Positions 26,050 through 35,635 are shown, counted from the stretch's first letter. The stretch: 37,278 nucleotides of DNA from Helicobacter sp. (GCA_029264775.1 JARHYT010000097.1:1-37278), one strand, 5' to 3'. Notes: generated by a model not told the origin, from the letters alone. Translations and numbers: made by a program.

Positions 26050-26856
26050 TCACAATCTTTTATCAAGCACTTTTGGTGCTGAATTAGGAAATCTTTGTAA
26101 AATAGGTGGCTTATTTGCCTCTTGATAAGTAATTTCATGTACTTCTTCACTAGGTTTTTCTCCCCTTGAAACTTCTTTACCAATCCTTGCAAAATTTATA
26201 CTATCGCTCCTATCCACTCTAGCGCTATCCCTTTGTTCTGGACCTATAATATCCCTGTATTCCCTGCCAAAAATTTTATCGACTTCATACCACGAAGCAA
26301 ACTCATCACCCTTTAATGGATAAGATTTCAAAAGTGGAAAACCAACCCAATCAATTGGCATTAAAATTCTCTTTAAAAATGGATGATTCTCAAATTTAAT
26401 ACCAAACATATCATAACATTCCCTCTCACTCCAGTTAGCACACGCAAAGATATTGCTAACAGATGGCATAGAATCATGCTCATTAATCTTACACTTCACT
26501 CGCAATCTACGACGATTCTTATATGACTTATTATGTGAAGTAAGCTGATAAAACAATTCAAAAGTACCATCAATAGCTAGATTGTCAATGGCACTCATCT
26601 CTGACATAATATTATAACCTAAAGACTTAAGTGTCTCTAATGCTAAAGGAACAGAATTTTTCCTAACAACAAATACCGCCTGTCCTATCTCAACATAACT
26701 TGAAATTATTTCTAACTTCTGTTTTAACGCATCCTCAACAATACGAAATTCACTATCTGATACAGAAATTCTAGGCGTAAGAATTGGTTGATAGAATCTA
26801 TCCGTATGATAAACCTTCTTTTGAACATCTTTTTTTTGTTGTTTCTTCCTTATCAT
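26050..26856 (-). CDS. nuoC: NADH-quinone oxidoreductase subunit C
   Basis: This is the 30-kDa-type subunit of the peripheral arm, 268 residues. The diagnostic stretches are NIFACANWSERECYDMFGIK and HPFLKRILMPIDWVGFPLLK, followed by YPLKGDE. The N-terminal ~20 residues are a Lys/Gln-rich extension. The C-terminal ~70 residues are a polar tail found in related ε-group proteins. The ATG has AAGGA 6 nt upstream. The gap to nuoB is 48 nt. Confidence 0.95.
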   Translation of the reverse strand: MIRKKQQKKDVQKKVYHTDRFYQPILTPRISVSDSEFRIVEDALKQKLEIISSYVEIGQAVFVVRKNSVPLALETLKSLGYNIMSEMSAIDNLAIDGTFELFYQLTSHNKSYKNRRRLRVKCKINEHDSMPSVSNIFACANWSERECYDMFGIKFENHPFLKRILMPIDWVGFPLLKSYPLKGDEFASWYEVDKIFGREYRDIIGPEQRDSARVDRSDSINFARIGKEVSRGEKPSEEVHEITYQEANKPPILQRFPNSAPKVLDKRL

Positions 26857-26904
26857 AAAACTTCCTTAATTACAATCTACATACACACATGTAAAAAGAA
26901 AAAT

Positions 26905-27408
26905 TTAAACTAGTCGCTTTATATTGCGTTCTGGCAGTGCTTTTTGCGAACGAATCTTTTGCTGTAAAACCATCATAGCATATTGTAATGTCTCTGGACG
27001 GGGAGCACAACCGGGCAAATAAATATCAACAGGTATAATCCTATCTACACCTTGAACTGTTGCATATGTATTAAACATGCCCCCAGTATTAGCACAACTG
27101 CCCATAGAAACAACCCATTTTGGTTCTGGCATTTGATCATAAAGCCTACGAGTAAATTCTGCGTGCTTTTTTGTCAAAGTACCAGCAATAATCATTACAT
27201 CACTCTGTCTTGGGCTAGCACGAAATATAATACCAAATCTATCAAAATCAAACCTAGAACCACCAGTAGCCATCATCTCAATGGCACAACATGCAAGACC
27301 ATAGGTAAGAGGCCAAAGAGAGTTACTTCTACCCCAATTCAAAATTTTATCAATAGTTCCTAATGCAACAGGCATTCCACTAGCACTCAAATCTACTTGT
27401 CCTGCCAT
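26905..27408 (-). CDS. nuoB: NADH-quinone oxidoreductase subunit B
   Basis: NuoB holds cluster N2, the last electron carrier before quinone. The tandem cysteines are in [20 protein letters not shown]; the other ligands are in [12 protein letters not shown] and LPGCAPRPE. Length is 167 residues. I chose ATG 27406-27408; the longer TTG-started frame (27429) reads further back into nuoA. Even so it overlaps the nuoA end by 16 nt, so the two are translationally coupled. Confidence 0.97.
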   Translation of the reverse strand: MAGQVDLSASGMPVALGTIDKILNWGRSNSLWPLTYGLACCAIEMMATGGSRFDFDRFGIIFRASPRQSDVMIIAGTLTKKHAEFTRRLYDQMPEPKWVVSMGSCANTGGMFNTYATVQGVDRIIPVDIYLPGCAPRPETLQYAMMVLQQKIRSQKALPERNIKRLV

Positions 27409-27788
27409 GATAATGCACCTCTCTTCCAAGCAAATAAAAAGCCAATAACAAGTAAGCCTATGAAAGCAAACATTTCAAAAAAACCCAATAAACCTAAATT
27501 GCGATATTCCAAAGCCCATGGTATCATGAATATAACTTCCACATCAAAAAGAACAAACAAAACAGCTATAATGTAAAATTGATGGGAAATTCTATTTGGT
27601 TGTTTAATGGGTATAGGACCACACTCATAAGGGGCAGTCTTCAACTTGTCTCCCCTTTTGTTCGCCAACTTTCTTGATACAAACCTTTGCAACCAGAAAG
27701 TAGCCCAGAATGCAATCAAAGTCAAAGCAAACATAACAAATGCACCAAAATATGGATGTTGCACCATTGGTTCTAAAACATCAATCAT
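27393..27788 (-). CDS. nuoA: NADH-quinone oxidoreductase subunit A
   Basis: This is the first gene of the nuo operon: a 131-residue, three-helix membrane subunit. It shows [20 protein letters not shown], the family signature with the conserved loop cysteine near the quinone cavity, and [20 protein letters not shown] with the conserved acidic helix. The ATG at 27786-27788 has AGGA upstream. Several TATAAT boxes lie in the 415-nt upstream gap. Confidence 0.97.
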   Translation of the reverse strand: MIDVLEPMVQHPYFGAFVMFALTLIAFWATFWLQRFVSRKLANKRGDKLKTAPYECGPIPIKQPNRISHQFYIIAVLFVLFDVEVIFMIPWALEYRNLGLLGFFEMFAFIGLLVIGFLFAWKRGALSWQDK

Positions 27789-27823
27789 TCATCTTCCTCG
27801 CACAATTATAAACAGCGTAAGGA

Positions 27824-27829
27824 ATTATA
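27824..27829 (-). promoter_or_regulatory. nuoA: Candidate -10 box of the nuo operon
   Basis: TATAAT on the minus strand lies about 35 nt before the nuoA ATG, preceded by phased T-tracts as in other promoters of this group. Alternative TATAAT boxes are at 27805-27810, 27885-27890 and 27972-27977, so the true start site is uncertain. Confidence 0.4.
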
Positions 27830-27983
27830 TTTGTATTTTGATTAAAGAAATATTAAAACACAAAATGAACATTTTAATTATCGCATTATATAGTTACATT
27901 TTGTTACTATTAGCACAATAAAGGTAAATATAAACTTGCATTTTTATTAATAAAACACAATACGCAGATAGATTATAAATAAA

Positions 27984-28004
27984 AATTATTAGAAACTAAT
28001 AATT
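27984..28004. promoter_or_regulatory. Perfect 9-bp inverted repeat upstream of nuoA
   Basis: AATTATTAG, spacer AAA, CTAATAATT. On the minus strand it is followed by a T-rich stretch and a TATAAT at 27972-27977. It may be an operator beside a distal nuo promoter, or a weak AT-rich terminator for rnhB. The choice is open. Confidence 0.4.
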
Positions 28005-28203
28005 ATGATAAAATTATATTATCGCATGAAAATTGGTCGGAAATATTGCATTTTGACAAAAAGTGAGATTCCAAATAGTTATTTTATATTACGATGCTTA
28101 AAAAATAAGAAAAATATAACTCATGTGTAAAATTAGTAAAATACTAAATTTAACAAAAAATTCATGTTTCTTATAGATACTAGACAATGAAAATTATAAA
28201 AAA

Positions 28204-28797
28204 TTAAAATAATCCATGTTGTAGGGATTTTATATTATAACTTTTTCTGTGTGTCTCTGTATAACCATACTTCATGATACATTCCTTATGTTTTTTTGTT
28301 AAATATCCCTTATTATGTTTAAAATCATATAGCGGATACATGTTGTGTAATGCTATCATTTCTAAATCTTTATTATTTTTTGCAAGTATTGAGGCAGCAG
28401 AAATTAATAAATCTTTATCATCTCCTTTAACAATTGTTGTCATACCATCTACACCAAAACTTGTATTGCCATCAAATGAAATATTGTAACAATCATGCTT
28501 ATATGCAAAGGATTTGATTTCTAGCAATCCTCTTTGCATGCACGATTTTAATCCTATAGAATCAATTATATCTGAACCAAAACATACCACATTTGAAAAA
28601 CCACTAACACTTAACAGAAAGTCGATTATATCATTTGCGAGTTTATCCCTTTTTGATTGTGTTAATTTTTTGCTATCTTTTATTCCAAGTTTAGAGAACT
28701 CACTTTCATATTTTTCATCAAGTATCACACATGCTATAAAAAGACTTCCTGCTATGCACCCTCTACCAGCCTCATCTATACCACACCTTAAAGCCAT
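28204..28797 (-). CDS. rnhB: Ribonuclease HII
   Basis: RNase HII cleaves the RNA part of RNA-DNA hybrids, including single ribonucleotides in DNA. The N-terminal catalytic motif is LRCGIDEAGRGCIAGSLFIA, with Asp and Glu of DEAGRG. Next are GIKDSKKLTQSKRD and ISFDGNTSFG. KGDDKDLLISAASILAKNNKD holds the conserved DxxxxxxSAAS(I)xAK stretch, and HNKGYLTKKH is near the end. At 197 residues it is a normal length. The ATG is 2 nt after the feoB stop, so it is probably transcribed with feoB. Confidence 0.95.
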   Translation of the reverse strand: MALRCGIDEAGRGCIAGSLFIACVILDEKYESEFSKLGIKDSKKLTQSKRDKLANDIIDFLLSVSGFSNVVCFGSDIIDSIGLKSCMQRGLLEIKSFAYKHDCYNISFDGNTSFGVDGMTTIVKGDDKDLLISAASILAKNNKDLEMIALHNMYPLYDFKHNKGYLTKKHKECIMKYGYTETHRKSYNIKSLQHGLF

Positions 28798-28799
28798 GG

Positions 28800-30776
28800 C
28801 TATCCAAATAATTTAGTAATTTCATGTGCAATATAAGCAAAAACATATGCTACAAATGTAGTGAATACAAATAAGTAGATTCCATATATCTTTTTACCGC
28901 TTTCACTAACAAAGGCTATAGTGGCAGCAAAGCATGGTATATATAACATAATAAAAAATATAAATGCTACCGCACCAGCTGTATCTATATTCTGCCGTAA
29001 AATCTCTTGCAAACTTTTGTTTTCCTCTTCATCATCTGCAGCATTATCGCCAAGAGCATACAAAACACCTAATGTTGTAACCACCATTTCTTTTGCAGAA
29101 AACCCAGTAACAAGGGCTACAGATAATCGCCAATCAAAGCCCAATGGTGCAAAAAATGGCTGCATTACATGACCTAATTTTCCAGCAAAACTATACTCTA
29201 ATTGCTCTTCCAACATATTATTTTTGTAGGTATTCTTAATCTCTTCTAATTCCTCATCACTCATATTCTGTTGTTGTAAGTTCTGTATTTTTTCATTATA
29301 TGCTTTGTTTATCTCTTCACTCTTAGGAAAATTAGCCAAGAACCAAACAAACAAAGCACCAACTAAAATAACAGTACCAGCCTTCTTTAAAAATAAGTAA
29401 CTTTTACTCCACACGCTAAACCAAATTACTTTTAATGTTGGTATTCTATAGCGTGGCATCTCCATAACAAATGGCTCACTTTCTCCACGAAAAACAAAAA
29501 TTCTTAGAATCTTAGCAAGTATTAAAGCTATTACAAAACCAAATAAATAAATCAAAAATAAAATAAAACCTGCATATTCTATGGAAAAAAATGCACCAAC
29601 AAACAACAAATATATAGGCAACCTTGCACTACAACTCATAAAGCCTATAATAAAAAGTGTTAATAGTTTTTCTTTCTCATTTTGAAGAGTTCTTGTAGCC
29701 ATGTAAGCAGGCACAGAACAACCAAAACCCATGACAAGAGGAATAAAACTTTTACCATGCAATCCAAATTTAAAGAACAATCCATCAAGAATAAATGCTA
29801 CTCTAGCCATGTAACCACTACTCTCTAGTAATGTTAGCCCTAAAAATAAAGTAGCAATCAATGGCAAAAAGCTAACAACAGTGCCAACTCCCTTTATAAT
29901 ACCATCACCAATCAAGGATGCAAGTAATTCATTTGGTATCGAATCTATCGCAAATTCTGCTAATATATCAACACCATCTTCTATCAAATCTTGAAAGTAC
30001 TTGCCAAGCACAAAACTAACCTCAAAAACTACAAGCATCGAAAGTAAAAATATGGGAATACTCCAAAATTTATGTAACAAAATAGAATCTATTTTTGCAC
30101 TTCCTTCGGCACGCTTCTTTGATATTTTTTGAATTCTATCGGCAATATCCTTTGCTTGTCTTGACAATGTGCTAGTAACAGCTGCATGCTCAATGTAATC
30201 CTTAGTTGCTTTTTGCCACTCAAACGCATTATTACTTTGATTTGTTTCTAATTTAGAATCTTTTATACACTCTTCTTTACTGCGTTCATATAATCCCACT
30301 ATACCATCTAACAAGACATTTATATTTGTCCTCTTTGCTGAAGAAATTGAACACGCACCAACTCCTAGTATATCAATCAATCGTTGTATATCAATTTCTA
30401 CGCCATCTTTTTGTGCTTCATCTATCATGTTCAAGGCTACAAATATAGGCTTTGATAGTTCTTTAACCTGCAAAGTTAATGTTAAATTGTTTTCAAGATT
30501 TGTAGAATCTAATACATTCAAGATAATATCATAATCCTCATTGATCAAAAAATTCTTACAAACTTTCTCTTCTGAAGTGTATCCATTTAATGAATATGTG
30601 CCGGGTAAATCAACCATAGTAATACAATAATCTTTATATTGTAGCGTCGCTTCTGCTTTCTCTAGTGTTACACCGCTAAAATTCCCAACACGCATTTTTG
30701 CGTTACTAATAGCATTTATCAAAGAACTTTTACCGACATTTGGTTGTCCAACCAATGCAATTTTTATGTTTTTCAT
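28800..30776 (-). CDS. feoB: Ferrous iron transporter FeoB
   Basis: FeoB is the inner-membrane Fe2+ transporter with a cytoplasmic N-terminal G domain. The G1 motif is ALVGQPNVGKSSLINAI, followed by VTLEKAEA (switch I), G3 VDLPGTYSL and G4 LNMIDEAQ. A helical spacer to about residue 230 precedes the membrane part with two Gate domains. The first Gate has LESSGYMARVAFILD and GFGCSVPAYMATRTLQNEKE. The second has LSVALVTGFSAKEMVVTTLG. The 658-residue length is typical. I chose ATG 30774-30776 (AGGA 6 nt upstream) over 30806. No feoA lies beside it. rnhB follows directly. Confidence 0.95.
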   Translation of the reverse strand: MKNIKIALVGQPNVGKSSLINAISNAKMRVGNFSGVTLEKAEATLQYKDYCITMVDLPGTYSLNGYTSEEKVCKNFLINEDYDIILNVLDSTNLENNLTLTLQVKELSKPIFVALNMIDEAQKDGVEIDIQRLIDILGVGACSISSAKRTNINVLLDGIVGLYERSKEECIKDSKLETNQSNNAFEWQKATKDYIEHAAVTSTLSRQAKDIADRIQKISKKRAEGSAKIDSILLHKFWSIPIFLLSMLVVFEVSFVLGKYFQDLIEDGVDILAEFAIDSIPNELLASLIGDGIIKGVGTVVSFLPLIATLFLGLTLLESSGYMARVAFILDGLFFKFGLHGKSFIPLVMGFGCSVPAYMATRTLQNEKEKLLTLFIIGFMSCSARLPIYLLFVGAFFSIEYAGFILFLIYLFGFVIALILAKILRIFVFRGESEPFVMEMPRYRIPTLKVIWFSVWSKSYLFLKKAGTVILVGALFVWFLANFPKSEEINKAYNEKIQNLQQQNMSDEELEEIKNTYKNNMLEEQLEYSFAGKLGHVMQPFFAPLGFDWRLSVALVTGFSAKEMVVTTLGVLYALGDNAADDEEENKSLQEILRQNIDTAGAVAFIFFIMLYIPCFAATIAFVSESGKKIYGIYLFVFTTFVAYVFAYIAHEITKLFG

Positions 30777-30907
30777 TATTATCCTATAGGTAAATTGTAT
30801 GATCATTTTTAAAATTCTAACCTATAAATATTAATTTGCAAAGAAAATACAGTAACACATAACTTTTAATGTTGCAATTATTGGCAAATCAAGCTATGAA
30901 AAACATA

Positions 30908-30930
30908 ATAATATCAGATCTTAATATTAT
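30908..30930. promoter_or_regulatory. AT-rich inverted repeat upstream of feoB, possible Fur-type operator
   Basis: ATAATAT, 9-nt spacer, ATATTAT. Fur sites in Helicobacter are AT-rich dyads and feoB is commonly iron-regulated, so a regulatory role is possible. The spacer is longer than in the best-known Fur dyads, and it lies about 130 nt from the feoB start. Confidence 0.25.
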
Positions 30931-31032
30931 CGAAACTTTTATGCTATATAATTGGATATTTCGACTATTACACACAAATGCAACCATATAATTAAAGAAA
31001 AGATCGCTATTGATGATAAAGAAAAAATATCG

Positions 31033-31066
31033 TTTTAAGTTTCTTTTAAGTTTTTTTACTTATAAT
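31033..31066 (+). promoter_or_regulatory. Phased-repeat promoter of the outer-membrane protein gene
   Basis: Two successive 11-mers, TTTTAAGTTTC and TTTTAAGTTTT (31033-31054), lead to a consensus TATAAT at 31061-31066, about 60 nt before the ATG. One-helical-turn spacing of T-rich blocks replaces the -35 box in Campylobacterota sigma-70 promoters, which this fits closely. The leader then has a short AGCCA/TGGCT dyad. Confidence 0.7.
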
Positions 31067-31125
31067 TAACATGAAAAGCCAAATATATTATGTTGTGGCT
31101 GTTTATTTAAATCTAAGGAGATTGT

Positions 31126-31659
31126 ATGAAGAAATTAGCCATGGTGGCGTGTCTTTTGATGGTGGGTGTTGGTGGAAATGCGTTAGCAAATAGCACCAAT
31201 CTTTATAACACTGGTAAAGGCTTTGTAGGTGCTGAAGTCGGTTTAGGCGGCATAGGAAATGTTAGTTTAGGTGTAGTAGGAGGGTATCAGTTTTACTTCA
31301 AAGAAGCTTGGCAATTTGGCGGTTTTAGACATGGAGTAAGGGGAATTGGTACTCTAAATTGGACACAATATAATGGCAATTCATTCTTTTCTGGTAGTAG
31401 CTATAACGGCATATTTGTTCAAGCTGGTGCTGATTGGACTATAGATTTCAACATAAAAGATAGATTTGTGTGGGGTGCATATGCTGGCTTATCCTTAGGC
31501 TATTTGGGACTATTTAGTAATGGTGTTGCCGGTGTTACACCGTTCGTAGTATCTGGAAATCTTGGTGCTTCTGTAACGATAGATAAAACACACAGAGCGG
31601 AATTAGCACTTGGTAGCGGGTTTTCTATAATCGCACTGCGTTACCTTTATATGTTTTAA
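31126..31659 (+). CDS. Small outer-membrane beta-barrel protein
   Basis: This is a 177-residue exported protein. Residues 1-22 (MKKLAMVACLLMVGVGGNALA) form a signal peptide. The mature part is made of alternating polar/apolar strands with Gly-rich turns, such as GFVGAEVGLGGIGNVSLG, VSLGVVGGYQFYF and FVWGAYAGLSLGYLGLF. It ends in an aromatic C-terminus (RYLYMF) as expected for BAM-dependent barrels. This looks like a small Helicobacter-type outer-membrane protein with about eight strands; the exact family and ligand are not recognised. AAGGAG lies 5 nt before the ATG. It is 31 nt upstream of the ABC cluster and could share its transcript. Confidence 0.8.
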   Translation: MKKLAMVACLLMVGVGGNALANSTNLYNTGKGFVGAEVGLGGIGNVSLGVVGGYQFYFKEAWQFGGFRHGVRGIGTLNWTQYNGNSFFSGSSYNGIFVQAGADWTIDFNIKDRFVWGAYAGLSLGYLGLFSNGVAGVTPFVVSGNLGASVTIDKTHRAELALGSGFSIIALRYLYMF

Positions 31660-31690
31660 AATGCGTTAAAATTATTTTGGTAGGTTTAAA

Positions 31691-32419
31691 TTGATTGAGT
31701 TAAGTGGTGTAAATAAGTTTTATGGTAGCCATCATGTATTGAAAGATATAAATCTAACTATAAAGGATGGTGAAAAACTTGTAATTATTGGTCCTAGTGG
31801 AAGTGGAAAAAGCACAACTATTCGTTGTATAAATGGACTTGAAGAGGTTAGCTCTGGTAAAGTTGTTGTAAGTGGTGTTGAATTGACTCACAAAACTAAA
31901 ACAGAAATATGTAGAAAGTATTGTGCTATGGTATTTCAACATTTTAACCTTTATCCACATTTGACGGTTTTGCAAAATTTAACATTAGCTCCTATGAAAT
32001 TACAGGGTAAGAGCAAACAAGAAGCTGAAGAGACTGCTTTTAAATATCTAGAGGTTGTTGGGCTTGTAGATAAAGCAAAAATGTATCCCGCTACCCTTAG
32101 TGGTGGGCAACAACAAAGGGTTGCTATTGCAAGAAGTTTATGCACTAAAAAACCATATATACTTTTTGATGAACCAACTTCAGCATTAGATCCCGAAACA
32201 ATACAAGAAGTTTTAGATGTAATGCGAGAAATATCTCATCAAAGTAACACTACTATGATTGTAGTTACGCATGAAATGGGGTTTGCACGGGAAGTAGCTG
32301 ATAGAATTATCTTTATGGAAGATGGTGCTATAGTTGAAGAAAGTATCCCAAAAGATTTTTTTGTGTCGCCTAAAACAGAGAGAGCTAAAGAATTTTTGGG
32401 TAAAATTTTGAGCCATTAG
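31691..32419 (+). CDS. Polar amino-acid ABC transporter, ATP-binding protein (PebC/GlnQ type)
   Basis: This is the ATPase of an amino-acid importer, 242 residues, cytoplasmic. It has Walker A IIGPSGSGKSTTIRCINGLE, the Q-loop VFQHFNLYPHLT, the signature ATLSGGQQQRVAIARSL, Walker B YILFDEPTSALDPE and the H-loop VVTHEMGFAREVADR. All catalytic residues are intact. The start is TTG 31691-31693 with AGG 6 nt upstream. It heads the order ATPase, binding protein, permease, permease, which is the Campylobacter jejuni PEB1 order as I remember it. Confidence 0.93.
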   Translation: MIELSGVNKFYGSHHVLKDINLTIKDGEKLVIIGPSGSGKSTTIRCINGLEEVSSGKVVVSGVELTHKTKTEICRKYCAMVFQHFNLYPHLTVLQNLTLAPMKLQGKSKQEAEETAFKYLEVVGLVDKAKMYPATLSGGQQQRVAIARSLCTKKPYILFDEPTSALDPETIQEVLDVMREISHQSNTTMIVVTHEMGFAREVADRIIFMEDGAIVEESIPKDFFVSPKTERAKEFLGKILSH

Positions 32420-32439
32420 GGCTTTAACTTTAATTTTAA

Positions 32440-33219
<780 letters not shown>

Positions 33220-33223
33220 GATT

Positions 33224-33973
33224 GTGGATAGTGTAGGTTTTATCGATAACATTAGAATCTATTTAGAAAAAATAGGTTTGTATGATGAAAAGAGCTTAAA
33301 CCCTTTTGCGATTTGGAAATTCGTTGATGCACTTTCGCATGGGGATGAATTTTTATCTGGGTTTGGCTATACACTATCAATTAGTATTTTAGCCTTGATG
33401 ATTGCACTTATTTTTGGTACTATCGGTGGTGTAATGGCAACAAGTAAGATTAAAATTCTTAGAGCCTACACTAGACTATATGTAGAAATCTTTCAAAATA
33501 CGCCGCTTGTGATACAGATATTTTTTCTTTATTTCGCTCTACCGCCACTTGGTATATATCTTGATGTGTTCAGCGTTGGAGTATTGGGAGTTGGAGCATA
33601 TCATGGAGCATATGTAAGCGAAGTAGTTAGAAGTGGTATTTTATCTGTGCCAAAAGGACAATTTGAGGCATCATATTCACAGGGTTTTACATACACACAG
33701 CAAATGAGATATATAATATTGCCACAAACAATAAAAATAATTCTTCCGCCACTTACTAATCAAATGGTGAATCTCATAAAGAACACTTCTGTTTTGTTGA
33801 TAGTTGCTGGTGGAGAATTAATGTATGTAGCTGATGGATATGCTGGAGAAGGGGGCAACTATGCTCCTGCATACCTCTTCACTGCATTTTTATATTTTAT
33901 TGTATGTTTTCCTCTGGCATATTTTGCAAGATTTTATGAAAATAAACTAAAGAATGCTCACCTAAAAAGATAA
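33224..33973 (+). CDS. Amino-acid ABC transporter permease 1
   Basis: This is an inner-membrane permease of the HisMQ/GlnP family, 249 residues. It has an N-terminal soluble stretch, then about five helices. Family landmarks are FLSGFGYTLSISILALMIAL, RLYVEIFQNTPLVIQIFFLY, and the EAA-loop region PKGQFEASYSQGFTYTQQMR followed by YIILPQTIKIILPPLTNQ. The start GTG (33224) is only 4 nt after the binding-protein stop and has a poor ribosome-binding site, so coupling is likely. Confidence 0.92.
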   Translation: MDSVGFIDNIRIYLEKIGLYDEKSLNPFAIWKFVDALSHGDEFLSGFGYTLSISILALMIALIFGTIGGVMATSKIKILRAYTRLYVEIFQNTPLVIQIFFLYFALPPLGIYLDVFSVGVLGVGAYHGAYVSEVVRSGILSVPKGQFEASYSQGFTYTQQMRYIILPQTIKIILPPLTNQMVNLIKNTSVLLIVAGGELMYVADGYAGEGGNYAPAYLFTAFLYFIVCFPLAYFARFYENKLKNAHLKR

Positions 33974-33981
33974 GGATAATT

Positions 33982-34644
33982 ATGGAAAATGTTTTTAACA
34001 TGGATACTATGAATTTCTTGCTAGATGGTTTATACTTGACAATATCCGTGGCAATATCTACTTGCATAATATCAATTATTTTTGGTACATTTTTAGCTAT
34101 AACTAGGAATTATGGTGGAGTTGTGGCAAGAAGTCTAGCTACTTTGTATATAGAAATATTTAGAAATACACCTTTGTTGCTATGGATGCTAACAGCAGTA
34201 TTTGTATTGCCTACATTTTTTGGTAGGGCATCTTCGGAAGTATGGGGAACTATTGGTTTTTCATTATACACTAGCTCTGTTATGGCAGAAATTATTAGAG
34301 GAGGGTTGAATTCCATTCCAAAAGGACAATTTGAGGCAGCCTACTCACAAGGATTTAGTCAATTTTTTACTCTGTTTTATATAATTTTGCCACAGACATT
34401 TAGAAAGATTGTTCCCTCAATGTTATCTCAAGTTATAACTACTTTTAAAGATACATCATTCTTAGCAGGATTACAAATAGCAGAGCTAACCTATCAATCA
34501 AAGATCATACTAGCAAGGCTTACAAGCTTTACAGAGATCTTAACAATGATTGGCTTAGTTGCTACAATTTATTTTGCAATATGCTTTAGTTTATCCGTAC
34601 TTGTTCGTTATCTGGATAAAAAAACTTCATACGCAACAAATTAA
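33982..34644 (+). CDS. Amino-acid ABC transporter permease 2
   Basis: This is the second HisMQ-type permease, 220 residues, pairing with permease 1 to form the channel. It has FLLDGLYLTISVAISTCIIS, TLYIEIFRNTPLLLWMLTAV, and the EAA loop SIPKGQFEAAYSQGFSQFF followed by FYIILPQTFRKIVPSML. AAGGA lies upstream of the ATG, 8 nt after permease 1. It ends the transporter operon. No clear terminator follows before the rplM promoter. Confidence 0.92.
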   Translation: MENVFNMDTMNFLLDGLYLTISVAISTCIISIIFGTFLAITRNYGGVVARSLATLYIEIFRNTPLLLWMLTAVFVLPTFFGRASSEVWGTIGFSLYTSSVMAEIIRGGLNSIPKGQFEAAYSQGFSQFFTLFYIILPQTFRKIVPSMLSQVITTFKDTSFLAGLQIAELTYQSKIILARLTSFTEILTMIGLVATIYFAICFSLSVLVRYLDKKTSYATN

Positions 34645-34672
34645 CCAAGCAATAATTATTAAATATAGCTTA

Positions 34673-34707
34673 ATTTAAGTTATATTTAAGTTATATTATA
34701 CTATGAT
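34673..34707 (+). promoter_or_regulatory. Phased-repeat promoter of rplM-rpsI
   Basis: ATTTAAGTTAT occurs twice in perfect tandem (34673-34683, 34684-34694), followed by TATACT (34697-34702) and TATGAT (34702-34707), either of which may serve as the -10. This is the same 11-bp phasing as at the outer-membrane protein and chemoreceptor genes. TATGAT gives the more usual spacing from the repeats. Confidence 0.6.
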
Positions 34708-34741
34708 TTCGGCTTTAATGTTTAACTTATAAGGGTTGATT

Positions 34742-35188
34742 ATGGAATTAACAAAAACTCCGAAGCAAGGAGAAATCCAAAGAGATTGGATTGTTCTTGA
34801 TGCAAAGGGAAAGGTGTTTGGTAGATTAGTAGCAGAAATCGCTACAATACTAAGAGGGAAACATAAGCCTACTTATACTCCTAATTTAGATTGTGGTGAT
34901 TTTGTGATTATTACTAATGCAAAAGAGGTGCATTTTAATGGCACAAATAAACTTGATGATAAGAAGTATTTTACTCATTCTGGATATTTTGGTAGCACGA
35001 AATCAAAGACATTATCAGAGATGCTCGAAAAACATCCAGAAAAGCTATACAGGTTAGCAGTAAGAGGAATGTTACCAAAGACTAAATTAGGTCGTGCCAT
35101 GCTAAAAAAGCTTAAAGTTTATGTAAGCGATACACACCCTCATACGGCACAAGTAAATGATTCTAAAAAGCATAATAAAGGACAATAA
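34742..35188 (+). CDS. rplM: Ribosomal protein L13
   Basis: This is large-subunit ribosomal protein L13, 148 residues. Characteristic stretches are [57 protein letters not shown], and [20 protein letters not shown], ending with a basic tail. The start is ATG 34742 with AAGGG 6 nt upstream; an in-frame TTG at 34736 is rejected. It overlaps rpsI by one base, as in many bacteria. Confidence 0.97.
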   Translation: MELTKTPKQGEIQRDWIVLDAKGKVFGRLVAEIATILRGKHKPTYTPNLDCGDFVIITNAKEVHFNGTNKLDDKKYFTHSGYFGSTKSKTLSEMLEKHPEKLYRLAVRGMLPKTKLGRAMLKKLKVYVSDTHPHTAQVNDSKKHNKGQ

Positions 35189-35580
35189 TGAGTAAGATCT
35201 ATGCAACAGGAAAAAGAAAAACCGCAATAGCTAAAGTGTGGTTAAGTGCTGGAAGCGGAAAACTTACAATAAATGGTATAGGTTTAAATGAATGGTTAGG
35301 CGGTCATGATTCCATTAAAATGAAAGTTATGCAACCATTAGTTATTACAAAGCAAGATTCTTCGGTTGATATAAACGCCATTACTCTTGGTGGTGGCTAC
35401 TCTGCACAAGCGGAAGCGTTGAGGAGCGGTATCGCAAAGGCATTAAATAATTTTGATAAAGAAGCTTTTCGTAAGGATTTGAAAGATGCCGGTTTACTAA
35501 CTAGAGATTCTAGGGTAGTAGAAAGAAAAAAATATGGTAAGCGAAAAGCAAGGAGAAGTCCTCAATTTTCAAAAAGGTAA
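35188..35580 (+). CDS. rpsI: Ribosomal protein S9
   Basis: This is small-subunit protein S9, 130 residues. Landmarks are [20 protein letters not shown] at the start and [19 protein letters not shown] in the middle. The C-terminus [20 protein letters not shown] ends in FSKR, the conserved tail that reaches the P-site tRNA. AAAGGA within the end of rplM serves as the ribosome-binding site, and TAATG joins the two genes. Confidence 0.97.
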   Translation: MSKIYATGKRKTAIAKVWLSAGSGKLTINGIGLNEWLGGHDSIKMKVMQPLVITKQDSSVDINAITLGGGYSAQAEALRSGIAKALNNFDKEAFRKDLKDAGLLTRDSRVVERKKYGKRKARRSPQFSKR

Positions 35581-35617
35581 TAATTGCACAAACAATAATA
35601 GTTTATGTGTATTATTC

Positions 35618-35635
35618 TATAGGTATTATAGGTAT
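35618..35635 (+). repeat. Tandem 9-bp repeat downstream of rpsI
   Basis: TATAGGTAT occurs twice back to back between rpsI and tRNA-Arg. It is short and AT-rich, and no function is evident. Confidence 0.5.

Larger units (their letters stand above)
27789..28203. other. 415-bp intergenic region between rnhB end and nuoA start
   Basis: This stretch is extremely AT-rich and I see no credible gene on either strand; short frames in it lack family features. It holds several TATAAT boxes on the minus strand directed at nuoA, and a perfect 9-bp inverted repeat at 27984-28004. It is best read as the control region of the nuo operon plus the 3' region of the feoB-rnhB unit. Confidence 0.6.
30777..31125. 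other. 349-bp divergent intergenic region between feoB and an outer-membrane protein gene
   Basis: I see no gene here. The left part has a possible feoB -10 (TAGAAT, minus strand, 30814-30819). The middle has an AT-rich inverted repeat at 30908-30930 and a plus-strand TATAAT at 30947-30952. The right part has the phased-repeat promoter of the outer-membrane protein gene at 31033-31066. Confidence 0.6.

Noticed and set aside
27646-27921. Plus-strand 91-codon frame over the nuoA start
   Set aside because: It is antisense to nuoA and has no start signal or recognisable domain.
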